A stretch of 64,000 nt of DNA, taken from the NCBI GenBank assembly GCA_900323505.1, contig OOIN01000003.1:372001-436000 (forward strand). The letters run 5' to 3'. Source of the stretch: Ustilago trichophora. Its lineage: Eukaryota; Basidiomycota; Ustilaginomycetes; Ustilaginales; Ustilaginaceae. The notes beneath the pieces are model-generated. The model had not been told where the DNA came from. It did not search any database and saw only the letters and a program-made list of their open reading frames with translations. The position numbers were made by a program, and so were the translations under genes. Positions 43,619 to 53,535 of the stretch are shown here, one piece after another (the first letter of the stretch is position 1; each line of letters starts with the position of its first letter).

Positions 43619-45577
43619 ATGGGCTGCTTTGGGTTTCTCAACAGAAACAAGTTCAGCGACGCCGCTTCGGTCAAGACCGACAGCACTCTCGTCGAGACCG
43701 CATTCGACTCTGAAAAGGCTCGCAAGCAGGCGGTATTCAACGTCATTAAGCCGGATGTAACTGGTCCACGTCTCGCCGCACTTCGCAAGCTCATGGACGA
43801 GGAGAGTGTCGACTTCTACCTCGTACCCACCGACGACGCACATGCCACCGAATACACCGCTCCTTCGGACCAGAGGCGAGTGTGGATCTCCGCCTTCACA
43901 GGATCGGCCGGCACCGCCATCGTTGGCAAGGATTCGGCACACCTCTTTGCCGATGGTCGATACCACATCCAGGCAGCTGAACAGCTCGACGACAACTGGA
44001 CACTGCACAAGGTCGGAGTGACTGGTGTCCTCGACTGGCCTGCTTGGCTGGTGGAACAGGCGAAGGAGGGTACCAAGGTAGGCATGGATCCTGCGCTGAT
44101 CAGCTATACTCAGGGCAAAGCGCTTGTCGCTGCCCTCGAGCAGGCGGAAGCTTCTGTTGTCTTCCCTTCCCGCAACTTGGTCGATGGTGCGTGGGGTTCC
44201 GACCGCCCTGCTCCCATTGCATCCCCAGTCTACGAACACGAGCTCAAGTTTGCTGGCAAGCCTGCTGCAGCCAAGATTGAGGACGTCAAGAAAGACCTCG
44301 AGTCCAAGCCAAAAGGTTCTGCCTACTTTGTATCTGCGCTGGACGAGGTGGCGTGGCTGCTCAACCTCCGTGGTGCCTCCATCCCATGCCACCCTGTCTT
44401 CCCCGCATACATTCTCATCTCTGCAGAAAAGTCGGTACTCTTCATCCGTGCCGAGCTTCTGCCTGAAGGCGGAGATGCCGACAAGTACGTCCGCGACACG
44501 CTCAAGCTTCAAGTCGAACCCTACGACTCAATTTGGGACTACTTGCGCCGCTGGATCTCTGAAGGCTCGGATGGCCGCAAGCTTGTCTCTGGCGAGAAGC
44601 TGTCCTATGCTGTCGCAAATGCTGTGGGTGATGACAAGCTGGATCTGCTCGACCCTTCGCCCGTTGCACTGCGCAAAGCCATCAAGAACGACGTTGAACT
44701 CGAAGGCTTCCGAAAGAGCCACATTCGCGATGGTGCCGCCTGGGTTCGATGGGCCGCTTGGCTCGAGGAACACGTCAAGGTCAAGCATGCCAAGATTGAC
44801 GAGTGGGAGGCTGCGGTCAAGTTTCAAGAGATTCGCAAAGAGCTGCCTCTCTACTCGGGCGACAGTTACGATGCCATCTCGGCTGCAGGCCCCAACGCTG
44901 CGCTGCCGCATTACGAGACCCCTGAAAAAGGAAGCCGAGTGATCGACCGTGAGACGCCTTACCTTAACGACTCGGGTGCACAGTACCACGATGGCACAAT
45001 CGACTGCACACGTACGGTGCACTTTGGTCGACCCAGCGCTGACCACAAGCGTTCCTACACACGTGTTCTGCAGGGCCACATTCGTCTGAGCCAAGCCAAG
45101 TTCCCAGCTGGCACGACTGGTGTCCAGCTTGACACCATCGCTCGCGGTGCTCTGTGGGAAGATGGTCTGGATTATCGCCACGGAACAGGACACGGCATTG
45201 GCTCGTTCCTGGACGTCCACGAGGGTCCTCAGGGCTTCTCGACAATGTCGGGAGGGTCAAAGAAGCCAGTAGCGCTGCAAGAGAACATGGTTCTGACCAA
45301 CGAGCCCGGCTTCTACGAGGAGGGACACTATGGCATTCGCACCGAGTCTCTCTTGGCCGTCAAGCGAGTCGACACGCACCGCAACTTTGGTGGAGTGGCT
45401 TGGTACGGCTTTGAGCGCATCACACAGGTCCCCATTGCGACCAACTTGGTGGATTTCAGCTTGCTTTCTTACTCGGAAGTGCGCTGGTTGAAAGAGCACA
45501 ATGCCGAGGTACGCAAGGTGCTGATGCCGCTGATCAAGGATGATAAGCGTGCGGTTCGATGGTTGCGACGCCAGTAA
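43619..45577 (+). CDS. Xaa-Pro aminopeptidase P (M24B metallopeptidase)
   Basis: A single-exon 652-residue enzyme that removes an N-terminal residue preceding proline, using a two-metal centre. The start chosen is MGCFGFLNRNKF; the ORF is open 97 codons further upstream, but that stretch is unlike the family. Two creatinase-like N-terminal domains (about 60-355) precede the pita-bread catalytic domain. All five metal ligands are visible: Asp451 and Asp462 in DSGAQYHDGTID, His525 in HGTGHGIGSF, Glu562 in NEPGFYEEG and Glu576 in GIRTESLL. The spacing agrees with human XPNPEP1. The N-terminus MGC (Gly2, Cys3) is unusual and suggests myristoylation plus palmitoylation, so the protein might be membrane-attached rather than freely cytosolic (inference). 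Confidence 0.95.
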   Translation: MGCFGFLNRNKFSDAASVKTDSTLVETAFDSEKARKQAVFNVIKPDVTGPRLAALRKLMDEESVDFYLVPTDDAHATEYTAPSDQRRVWISAFTGSAGTAIVGKDSAHLFADGRYHIQAAEQLDDNWTLHKVGVTGVLDWPAWLVEQAKEGTKVGMDPALISYTQGKALVAALEQAEASVVFPSRNLVDGAWGSDRPAPIASPVYEHELKFAGKPAAAKIEDVKKDLESKPKGSAYFVSALDEVAWLLNLRGASIPCHPVFPAYILISAEKSVLFIRAELLPEGGDADKYVRDTLKLQVEPYDSIWDYLRRWISEGSDGRKLVSGEKLSYAVANAVGDDKLDLLDPSPVALRKAIKNDVELEGFRKSHIRDGAAWVRWAAWLEEHVKVKHAKIDEWEAAVKFQEIRKELPLYSGDSYDAISAAGPNAALPHYETPEKGSRVIDRETPYLNDSGAQYHDGTIDCTRTVHFGRPSADHKRSYTRVLQGHIRLSQAKFPAGTTGVQLDTIARGALWEDGLDYRHGTGHGIGSFLDVHEGPQGFSTMSGGSKKPVALQENMVLTNEPGFYEEGHYGIRTESLLAVKRVDTHRNFGGVAWYGFERITQVPIATNLVDFSLLSYSEVRWLKEHNAEVRKVLMPLIKDDKRAVRWLRRQ

Positions 45578-46900
45578 GTTTAGACGAGTCCAGATGGATG
45601 GAACTCTGTCAATACATAGCAATGGCCAATCCAGTGACGATATGTTGACACGATTGACCCTCGCACGTATATTTGGATTGACCCATTCGTACTGTGGTCT
45701 GAGCAGATGTGTTTGAAGCCTTGCTTGCTGAGGCTACTTGCTTGTCGCGGCTACTGAGGAGAGCAGATGCAAAAGACAAAGTACATTGTTGACTACGCGG
45801 TAGCCTCGGCGGATGCGGGGTAGCAGGAAGATTGCGCTTCGTCTCCGCTTCGCGCAGTAGTTGGAGCGTGTGGGTGGGCGGTGAAATTGTTCGGTGAGCT
45901 CGGTGTCCAAAGCGATAAATTGACCGTGCCGACCATTTGGGCCAAATTCAGCCTCAGACTCGCTGCTTTGCTCGACCGGTCATTGACGTCCTACTCGCAA
46001 TCCAAGTTGAGTTGGGGTGAGCTACCTTGCCCGATCGATTGTCGATCTATTCATCAAGTGTAGACACTGGGCGAAGACCCTTGATGACATGTGGCTGGGC
46101 GTGAACGATGATCACATTGCGCGTACGATGTCGCCTGTCCAGAGGGAGGAACCAAAGAGGGTGCCGAAGAGCGTCATTTTGGACGTGCAGATTTGAGCGT
46201 TCTCAAGACGCCGGCGAAACTCTCTGCTGGCTCGAAATCTTGATTTGCGTGCGTTGGTCCGTCCGCACAAACGCGGCGGCAAGACCAAACAAAAAACAAA
46301 AAAAGAAACCAAAAAAAAAAAAAAAAAAACAAAAAAACAAAAAATTGCGCAAAGTTTGTGGGGACGCAATCAGGACACAGCCGCACCGCCTGGCGAAGAA
46401 GAGGAAGAAGAAGAAAGATTTTTCGCAGAGAGAGGTGGAGTGCTGCATGATGCTGACTGGCAGCGGAAATTTGTGCGTTGTGGTTGCTTTTTTGAATTCT
46501 GGATCAGCAGCACGCACGGACTGCGCTTTGCGTCACCGATATGCAGCTCTCTTATCCGTGTTCGCCTTGACCAACGTCCTTTGTGCCTCTCTGCGTGCGG
46601 TATGTGTGAACAAAGGTGCAGCTGCCGTTGGTCTCAGCGTGGGCTTTGAATGCTCGAGTTTCCATCGGAAGGTCACATATTCTGTCATTCGGTGGCTGCC
46701 CTTCCTCTGCTTCGTCACCCAACACAGGTCTCACTCGAAAGGATCATCCTCGTCCTTGTTTCTTCCCTTCGTCTCACAGTCCAACACTAAGCAGCTCCTT
46801 CTTCCAACACTGCAGATCTTCTCTTCTCACTTCCTCCATCTCACATTTCCCCCTCTCTGTACGAATCCCCTACAAGGCCTTTCGCATAGATCGAATCAAG
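45578..46900. other. Intergenic between aminopeptidase P and Gfo/Idh gene
   Basis: 1323 bp between co-oriented genes. An A-rich segment at about 46290-46340 and Lys- or Phe-rich ORFs through it are not credible genes. The pyrimidine-rich last 200 bp look like the promoter and leader of the downstream gene. Confidence 0.5.
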
Positions 46901-48292
46901 ATGCGTTCCACCTTTGCTCTCAGGCAGGTTGCCATCTCTGCCTCGCGCTCTTCGAGCCTCGCCGGTGCTCGCGCCGTCGCTGCTCCCAGCGCCACCATCC
47001 CACGTATCAACTCGCTCGCTTCGGCATTCAAGCGCGATGGTGCACGACTCGGCGTTCGCGGCATGGCCTCTGACACCGGTGTCGCTGCCGACTTTGACCC
47101 CCACGCCCCTACCTCGATGGACAAGATGGAGCCTCCCGCGCCCGGTGCCGACTTCAACGTCGTCATCATCGGTGCTGGTAACATTAACTTTGGTTCCGAC
47201 GAAGGCCCGTGGAACCACTCGTTCCGACTCGAGCACAAGCTCGGTCCCCGTCTCAAGGTGACTGCCTTGATCGACCCTTCTGCTGCTCGTGCCGAATCGG
47301 TGCTCAACGTCAAGCGCAACTCGTTCGTGCTTTCCGCTTACAAGGACACTGTTGTCTACCCCACTTTCGCCGACTACGTCGCAAATGTCACCCCTGACAA
47401 GCGACCCCACGCGATCTGGGTAGGAAGTCCTCCCGCCTTCCGTGGTAGTGAGCAGCCCGGTCGTGATCTCGAGAAGAAGCTCGTCGAGGCTTTCCCCGAT
47501 GTTGCCATTTTCATCGAGAAGCCCGTTGCCACAGGTCCCGTCGCTGACGCCCTCAAGGTGGCCAAGATGCTCGAAAACGCCAACAACACCGTCTCCGTCG
47601 GATACATGCTTCGATACCTCAAGGTGGTTCAAAAGATGAAGCAGATTCTCGAAGAGAACAACCTCAAAGTCATGGCCACCAACGCCCGATACATCATGGC
47701 CTACGAGCACGCGGCCAAGCCCGACTGGTGGGACAAGGCGCAGTCGTGCGGACCTGTGGTTGAGCAGGCTACCCACTTTTGCGATCTTTCGCGATACTTT
47801 GGTGGCGAGGTTGATCTGAGCACCGTTGCTGCCCACTCTCTGGAGTGGTTCGAGCCCGCTGGCCAGCTCAGCAAGATCCCTATCAACGAAGGAAAGATTG
47901 AGCCGGACAACCGTATCCCACGAATCACGTGTGCTACTTGGAAGTACGAGTCGGGTGCCGTCGGATCTCTCACGCACGCCGTTGCACTGCAAGGCTTCAA
48001 CTACTCGACCGAACTCGACGTCCTCGCAGACGGATTCAGCCTGCGTCTCGTCGACCCTTACAACGCCCCCGCTCTGTACATGCGCCGTCCAGGAGATGAC
48101 CACGAGGAGGTGGTCCGATACCAGAACGACGACCCCTTCTTCTCTGAAGTCAGCAACCTCATCGACAACATTGAGAAGGGTAAAGGATCGGCACCCATTC
48201 TTTCTTCCTACGACGATGCTGTCAAGACCTATGCTCTCACTTGGGCCATTCGTGAGGCTTCCGAGAAATCGGCCAAGAAGCCCGCCAACTGA
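46901..48292 (+). CDS. Gfo/Idh/MocA-family oxidoreductase with N-terminal presequence
   Basis: A single-exon 463-residue NAD(P)-dependent dehydrogenase-like protein. The nucleotide-binding fold opens with NVVIIGAGNINFGSDEG, a Gly-rich loop variant, and the family signature FIEKPVATG is present (Lys207). The C-terminal half is the usual alpha/beta substrate domain. The first about 55 residues (MRSTFALRQVAISASRSSSL...) are rich in Arg, Ser and Ala with no acids until Asp44, which looks like a mitochondrial targeting sequence. A second in-frame Met (GMASDTG, ATG at 47063) sits just where the conserved part begins and could give a cytosolic form. The stop TGA is followed at once by TAG. Substrate is unknown; sugar, inositol or polyol derivatives are common in the family. 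Confidence 0.88.
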   Translation: MRSTFALRQVAISASRSSSLAGARAVAAPSATIPRINSLASAFKRDGARLGVRGMASDTGVAADFDPHAPTSMDKMEPPAPGADFNVVIIGAGNINFGSDEGPWNHSFRLEHKLGPRLKVTALIDPSAARAESVLNVKRNSFVLSAYKDTVVYPTFADYVANVTPDKRPHAIWVGSPPAFRGSEQPGRDLEKKLVEAFPDVAIFIEKPVATGPVADALKVAKMLENANNTVSVGYMLRYLKVVQKMKQILEENNLKVMATNARYIMAYEHAAKPDWWDKAQSCGPVVEQATHFCDLSRYFGGEVDLSTVAAHSLEWFEPAGQLSKIPINEGKIEPDNRIPRITCATWKYESGAVGSLTHAVALQGFNYSTELDVLADGFSLRLVDPYNAPALYMRRPGDDHEEVVRYQNDDPFFSEVSNLIDNIEKGKGSAPILSSYDDAVKTYALTWAIREASEKSAKKPAN

Positions 48293-48747
48293 TAGGCTTC
48301 ATCTTTGCAACCCCCCAATCCCCTAAGGGATCGTTACATGTAGATTTTTTTGAATCGAATAGCAGAAGAAAAGATATCCCCAGAAAGCTCAGCTGCCCAT
48401 GCTAGAGTGCGTGTCTCTCCAGCTTCAAGATTTGCATCTTGCTGGGTTTCAAGGTTGATCGAGACGAGCAGGCCGTCTTCGACGTCACGACCTTTTGATT
48501 GTGTCAAAATTTCAACTCCGAACGATGGTTGGTGCACGGGCCGTTTGAAATTCCTCTTTTGTGTTGATGCATTTTGCCGAGTTCCAACTCCACATCCACT
48601 ACTCTACCACGACGTTTGCAACACCAACACCATCATTACGCTCATCTTCACCACTCGTTTCACCATTATCCTTGAATCCACACTTCGGCATCTAGCATTC
48701 AACATACCATATCCGACGCAAAAAAACACACGAAACCAAAGGTCAAA
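48293..48747. other. Intergenic between Gfo/Idh gene and GMF
   Basis: 455 bp between co-oriented genes; the 3' end of one and promoter of the next. Nothing specific is seen. Confidence 0.5.
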
Positions 48748-49493
48748 ATGGCATCGAGCAGTAGCACCATCGACATCCCATCTGTTCTTCTTGAGAAAGT
48801 TCGCAAATTTCGTCTCACCCCCTCGAAAGCTCCTATCACCGCACAGGTGTTTAAGATCGACAAAAAGACGTTGACTTTGGAACTCGAAGAAGAACACAAT
48901 TCTGGTTTGACTTGCGTTGAAGATCTTGTAGAAGGTACGTTTTCCCTTTTTTTTTTTTTTTTTTTTTTATTCAGGTGTATGAAAGACTTGCAAAGTTCTT
49001 TCTCTCGTCACTAAGAGAAAAAGAAGAAGTCCACTACTGGAGGATTGGACAGATAGAGTTAGCGGTAGAGATGGTAGCTAAGATCATTGCATTCATGTGT
49101 TGATGAAAAACAGAACTACCCGAAAACTCACCACGATTCCTAATCGTCAATTACAAGTTGCAACATCGTGACGGTCGAGTATCCTACGTAAGCTTCCCAC
49201 CTTCACCAAACCACTCGAAAACAACATCCTTATACTGATCATCCTTACACTTCCTTCCCCCCCCCGGGAAACACTTTGAACTCGTCACCGCATTACCTTG
49301 ACAAAACCTCAACCTCACCCAAAAGCCTCTATTCCTCCTCTACTGGGCACCCCAAACATCATCCCTGGAACAAAGCACCCTTTACGCCTCTGCTCTCAGC
49401 AATTTCAGCGTCAAATCCGACGTCGCTAAAATCATCGACATTCGAGATGGTGAAATCTCCTCCAAGCAATTGGACGAAAGACTAGGTGCCTAA
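48748..49493 (+). CDS. Glia maturation factor homologue (GMF/Aim7), ADF-H fold, three exons
   Basis: Exons 48748-48934, 49114-49187 and 49326-49493, with GT-AG introns of 179 nt (phase 1) and 138 nt (phase 0), giving 142 residues, the normal family size. GMF is an ADF/cofilin-fold protein that binds the Arp2/3 complex and prunes branched actin. Evidence: the N-terminal IDIPSVLLEKVRKFR, the second exon ELPENSPRFLIVNYKLQHRD with GRVSYPLFLLYW across the exon 2/3 junction, and a C-terminal KIIDIRDGEISSKQLDERLG, all aligning to GMF. The first intron contains a T22 run. Reading the first exon alone gives a truncated 88-residue ORF, so splicing is essential. Confidence 0.93.
48947..48968. repeat. 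T22 homopolymer inside a GMF intron
   Basis: Twenty-two T residues shortly after the donor site of the first GMF intron, too far from the acceptor to serve as its polypyrimidine tract. Confidence 0.85.
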
Positions 49494-49860
49494 ATTTCTC
49501 CTAGCCGAATCTGCTTGATTCCACATACCCACCCCCAAATAAGATGTCGAGAGAAATGCCATCCTTCAGTAGTCGAATCGCACGATGGCAAACGACGCAG
49601 AAAGCAGATCCTAGCATCAGGAAAAGTGGATCTCGTCTGATTGGTCCATGATGAAGAGTTTTTTTTTTGTCCGGTTCTGAAAGATTCGTTTGCGTCTGTA
49701 TACGATCGTGTGTGTAGGATACATGATAACTTAGATGAAAGCGTAGAGATGGGAACACGTCTGATTGTTACTCTTGCCTGCTTGGCAGAGAGATATGTCG
49801 ACCGATGTTGACCCCAGGCCTGAAAGTCACATCTTTACTACTGTAAAAAGTGCACCAATG
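49494..49860. other. Intergenic between convergent GMF and orphan gene
   Basis: 367 bp of 3'-flanking sequence. It contains one TACTGTA at 49839-49845, 16 bp before the orphan gene's stop codon. Confidence 0.55.
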
Positions 49861-52800
49861 TTACTTTCTCCCTCCTCCATGCGATTTTTTCTTGCCCGAA
49901 CCCGCACCACCACTACCACGAGGACCTGTTGGAACATGACCACCACCACCACCGTTGTTAATGCCCGATCTGTTCTTGGGAGCATGCATACTATCCCCTA
50001 CACTGGGAGGTGCATGAATGCTTTCCCCCACAGCCGACGACAAGGTTTTATCCTGTTTCTTCTTGCCCGCGGTCGTCCATTCCTCACCCTTGTCTGGAAT
50101 GGGGGAAGTCTTTCTAGACCCAGACGCACCTTTGCGAGGCGGTTCTTCGACAGGGTTGAGAAGCTTTGCTAATGCTCCTAGGTCAGCTGCTATGCGCGGT
50201 CGGGATTCCTTTTTGGGTGCGGAAACACTTGGTGTTTTGCGGGAGGCTGCTGTGGAGCTGCTGCCTTTGATAGTGAGTTCTTCTTGGTGAGAAGAGGCTT
50301 TGTTCCACCGGCCATAGGGTGTGCTTGCAGGAGGAAGGGGCTTTGGCTTGCTAGCTGCGGATTCGGGCTCCGGAGACAGACTGGCAGATTTAGCTCTGCC
50401 TGCTATGCGGATTCCCAACGGTCCACCAGCTTCACCTTTGGAAGATGGGGGGAAGAGTTCCCGCCCAGCACCTTTGCCTTTTCTACCACCGGAGGATTCG
50501 TCCACGCCGGCGTGCTTGGACTTGTTCTTACTTTCAGCGTCGAGCCGCCCGCCTCTTCTCCAGACCTTTTCGCCTTCGATTTCGGTTTTACCGCCTCTGC
50601 CATTACGTGCGGGTTTGTCAGTCGCCTTTTCAGCCTCGGCAGAGGTAGAGACGGAGGGCTTGGCGGGAGTAAGTGTTACCCCCCAATCATCGAGATCAGG
50701 CAACTCGTCGTCCAATTCATCGTCGTCTGCTGCCCAGTCGAAGGACAATGTCTTTGCATGGCTCGGTTCGGGAGTTGCTGGTACAGTTTCCTCCTCTTTG
50801 ACAGCAGCTGGCTCGCGCGATCCTTCTTCTGCGACGATAGTGCCTGGCAACTCAACCTTGGGCTCGGCAGGCGAGGAGAAGAGATCGTCTTTGACCGTGG
50901 GTATGCTCTGCACCCTGTTAGCTACGGGTGTCTGCTGTGCTTCCGTTCTCGACCCTGTTGCAGTAGATTTGGACTCTGTTGCCACTTGCGATGAAGTGGA
51001 ATCGTTGTGATGAGCGGCTGTGTCCTCGTTCAGATTGACCTTTTCGATACTCTGCGCAAGATCGTCAGTTGTCTTTTTGGCAAGTGTCGATGTGGGAAGC
51101 GAGACGGTAGCAGTGTTGGGTGCGGCAGCGGACATCTTGACCTTGTCGACATCCTTTTCTTTGCTCTGGCTTGCTCGTCTACCACGAATACGCTCTGACT
51201 TGTCCCTCTTGAGCGACCGTTTCTTCTCCAGACCTCCACCACCTTCAACGTCGAGACCACTCGACTTCTCGTCTTCGGCTGCAGCTGGGAAGACTTTTGC
51301 ATCGTGCTTCTTGCTCGACTTTCGCTGCTGCGTCGGTTTTTCATTTTCGACATCTGCATCGCCATCCGAGTCATCCGATGGCAGCTGCGACCTCGCCGTG
51401 ACTGGCGAGAGTCGCTGACCTGAGGACTTCACCGCAGCCTCGCCGCCCGATGGAGATGTGCCGAACTTGGGCGCGCTAAATGAGGGCGAACCGAAACTCC
51501 TATTGCCACCATCTGCAGGTCCATCGAGCTGGGGCGATTTGGCGAGCATATGATGGGTGGGAGATGGAGTGCGAGATTTGGCGTAGTTAATCGGAGGCGG
51601 TGGCAGTGGCGCATAGCTGTTGTTGCGCTTCTCCTTGCTGGATGCCTTGGCGCGGCTCTGCATGTCTTCAAACACTTCAACGTCGTCTTTGCGGTCATCG
51701 TCGTCATCGCCGCTCCAGTTGGCCTCCAATGTGGAGGAAGAAGGCAACTTCGAGAAAAGCGACGATTTGCGCGGTTCACTGCTGGCGTGAGAGCCCCAGC
51801 CAAAAGCGTCAAGGGAGCGAGAAGGAGGTTTGGCAGCACCAGCGTCTTCGTCTGACGATGGGGAGTCACAACCAAGCGAAGGTGTAGGTGGGACGACGGT
51901 GCCCTGCCAACCATCTTGATCTCCGTTCTGCGCTTCGTCGTCGGGCGGGTCGATTCTGAACGTTTCTCCAACCGTAGCAGACGAGAGCGCGGACGGAGGG
52001 TAGTCCTCTTCGGCCTTTTCCTCGAGCTCTTGCATAACGCTGATCTCTTGACCCAGACTAAGTTGCAAGCCGTTGGGACGATGACTGGGTCGCTTTCGGT
52101 CAAGTCCGGTCTGCACACCGAGCAAATTGCTGGAAGAGAAGCCGGATCCGATGGTGTGCGAAGTGGTAGAAGCGGAAGAAGAGCTGTCGGATGTCGACTT
52201 GGGAGCCCACATGCTGGCACTGGTACCCAAACCAGAGCGAGCATTGCGGAGACGGTCGAGCATGGCGTCGATCTGGCCATTACCACCTTTGTTGCCGGAT
52301 GAGCCGAGCGCCAAAGGTTCGTTGTGGAGATCGCGGCTGGATTTGAGGGGGGATCCGATGGATGCGTTGGAAGCGGCGCGACCACGCAGGTTGAGCGCTT
52401 CGTTGAGCGGACTTCGGACCGTGTCTGGACTGGGTGCGAGAGGCACTGAGGTCTTCAAAGGGGTGAGGCCAAGACCGAGGCCACTTGCACGTGCAGCATC
52501 TCCGTCCTGATTGTGTGCGTGGGAGGAGTGGGGATAGGATGGATAGTGAGGTGTAGCAGGTGTTTGCGGGCCTCCACGTTGAGAAAGCTTGAGCGGGGTT
52601 TCTGGGATGGGGTGAGACGCGCTGAGAGGAGTGCGGGTGTTGAGAGGCGATACGGGACCATTGTTGCGAGCAGGGCTGGTGAGAGGGAGAGGCGAGGGGA
52701 TCTTGGCTCCAGGTCTACGGATGCCTTGTGAAGGTGTAGTGCGGAAAGGCGACGTAACAGGGTGGGAGGAAGGAGAAGGTGTGGAGGAAGCACCGGCGCT

Positions 52801-53535
52801 TCTGCTGGCATCTGCCTCACCATTTCGCCCTTTGGGAGGTGGGGTCTGTAGGTTCTGAGCCATATCCATGCGCTCGAGCAGGGACCGTGACTTGGCGTCG
52901 CCTGTCTTTTCCCGCCCTGGCGTGACTGGGGACGGCTTGGTGGCGGACTTGGGTGGAGGAGGCGGGGAGGCGTGCGTGTGCGAGGTAGATTTGGAAGCAT
53001 AGATGCTGTGGCTGGAGCCACCGATCCAGCCATCCTCGTCGGTCTCTAGATCCATGATGGGTGTGTTGGCCTTGGTCATGGTTGGAGGAGCGTTGGATGT
53101 GTTTGATGAAGGGGGCTTAGCGGGCTTAATGCGGACGATAGGATCGTTCCTGGAAGCAAACTCTCCTGGATTGAGTTTGGGACCTGTACCGACAGTAGCG
53201 CCACGGGCGATAAAGTCTTCTAGACTGGGTGGAGGCTTTACAGCGAGAGGGTTGCGTTTAGCGAGGTCGTCCCAGGAGATCCACTTTCCGGTAGCTTTGT
53301 ATGTGCTGCCTTTTCCCTTGATGCGAAGGACGATGGGAAACTCGATTCGTGGAGGGTTTGACTTGGAGATACGTGCACCAGCGGAATGGAGCTGAAGTTG
53401 TGCAACGTCCTTTTGGTGGAGCGGTGTTTGCGATTGATCCCAGATGTGATGGAGGAAAGCTTTGGAACCCCAAGATTCGTTGAATTCGACGTATTCGTTT
53501 GGACCTACGACAAAGAGGGTGGTGAGCGAGGTCAT
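49861..53535 (-). CDS. Large disordered protein of unknown function
   Basis: A single-exon 1224-residue protein that I do not recognise. The first about 125 residues look folded (MTSLTTLFVVGPNEYVEFNE, then a stretch ending KGSTYKATGKWISWDDLAKR). The rest is Ser/Pro/Thr-rich with many SP and TP sites, suggesting a phosphoregulated scaffold. Features include a repeated SP/TP block (about 200-400), a Lys-rich segment (about 790-820), an acidic WAADDDELDDELPDLDDWGV patch (about 960-980) and a basic Gly-rich C-terminus with GEEWTTAGKKKQDK and SGKKKSHGGGRK. Similar W-T-x-GKKK tails occur in RNA-associated proteins, which is only a weak hint. The ORF is intact and long with normal local codon use, so it is a real gene. 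Confidence 0.8.
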   Translation of the reverse strand: MTSLTTLFVVGPNEYVEFNESWGSKAFLHHIWDQSQTPLHQKDVAQLQLHSAGARISKSNPPRIEFPIVLRIKGKGSTYKATGKWISWDDLAKRNPLAVKPPPSLEDFIARGATVGTGPKLNPGEFASRNDPIVRIKPAKPPSSNTSNAPPTMTKANTPIMDLETDEDGWIGGSSHSIYASKSTSHTHASPPPPPKSATKPSPVTPGREKTGDAKSRSLLERMDMAQNLQTPPPKGRNGEADASRSAGASSTPSPSSHPVTSPFRTTPSQGIRRPGAKIPSPLPLTSPARNNGPVSPLNTRTPLSASHPIPETPLKLSQRGGPQTPATPHYPSYPHSSHAHNQDGDAARASGLGLGLTPLKTSVPLAPSPDTVRSPLNEALNLRGRAASNASIGSPLKSSRDLHNEPLALGSSGNKGGNGQIDAMLDRLRNARSGLGTSASMWAPKSTSDSSSSASTTSHTIGSGFSSSNLLGVQTGLDRKRPSHRPNGLQLSLGQEISVMQELEEKAEEDYPPSALSSATVGETFRIDPPDDEAQNGDQDGWQGTVVPPTPSLGCDSPSSDEDAGAAKPPSRSLDAFGWGSHASSEPRKSSLFSKLPSSSTLEANWSGDDDDDRKDDVEVFEDMQSRAKASSKEKRNNSYAPLPPPPINYAKSRTPSPTHHMLAKSPQLDGPADGGNRSFGSPSFSAPKFGTSPSGGEAAVKSSGQRLSPVTARSQLPSDDSDGDADVENEKPTQQRKSSKKHDAKVFPAAAEDEKSSGLDVEGGGGLEKKRSLKRDKSERIRGRRASQSKEKDVDKVKMSAAAPNTATVSLPTSTLAKKTTDDLAQSIEKVNLNEDTAAHHNDSTSSQVATESKSTATGSRTEAQQTPVANRVQSIPTVKDDLFSSPAEPKVELPGTIVAEEGSREPAAVKEEETVPATPEPSHAKTLSFDWAADDDELDDELPDLDDWGVTLTPAKPSVSTSAEAEKATDKPARNGRGGKTEIEGEKVWRRGGRLDAESKNKSKHAGVDESSGGRKGKGAGRELFPPSSKGEAGGPLGIRIAGRAKSASLSPEPESAASKPKPLPPASTPYGRWNKASSHQEELTIKGSSSTAASRKTPSVSAPKKESRPRIAADLGALAKLLNPVEEPPRKGASGSRKTSPIPDKGEEWTTAGKKKQDKTLSSAVGESIHAPPSVGDSMHAPKNRSGINNGGGGGHVPTGPRGSGGAGSGKKKSHGGGRK

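Noticed and set aside
43514..44512. 332-codon ORF antisense to aminopeptidase P
   Set aside because: Shadow of conserved coding sequence with no recognisable features.
46108..46900. Long in-frame or overlapping ORFs before the Gfo/Idh start
   Set aside because: Lys-rich translation through an A tract, then leader; the presequence-like MRSTFAL start is more plausible.
46841..48103. 420-codon ORF antisense to the Gfo/Idh gene
   Set aside because: Codon-bias shadow of a well-supported gene.
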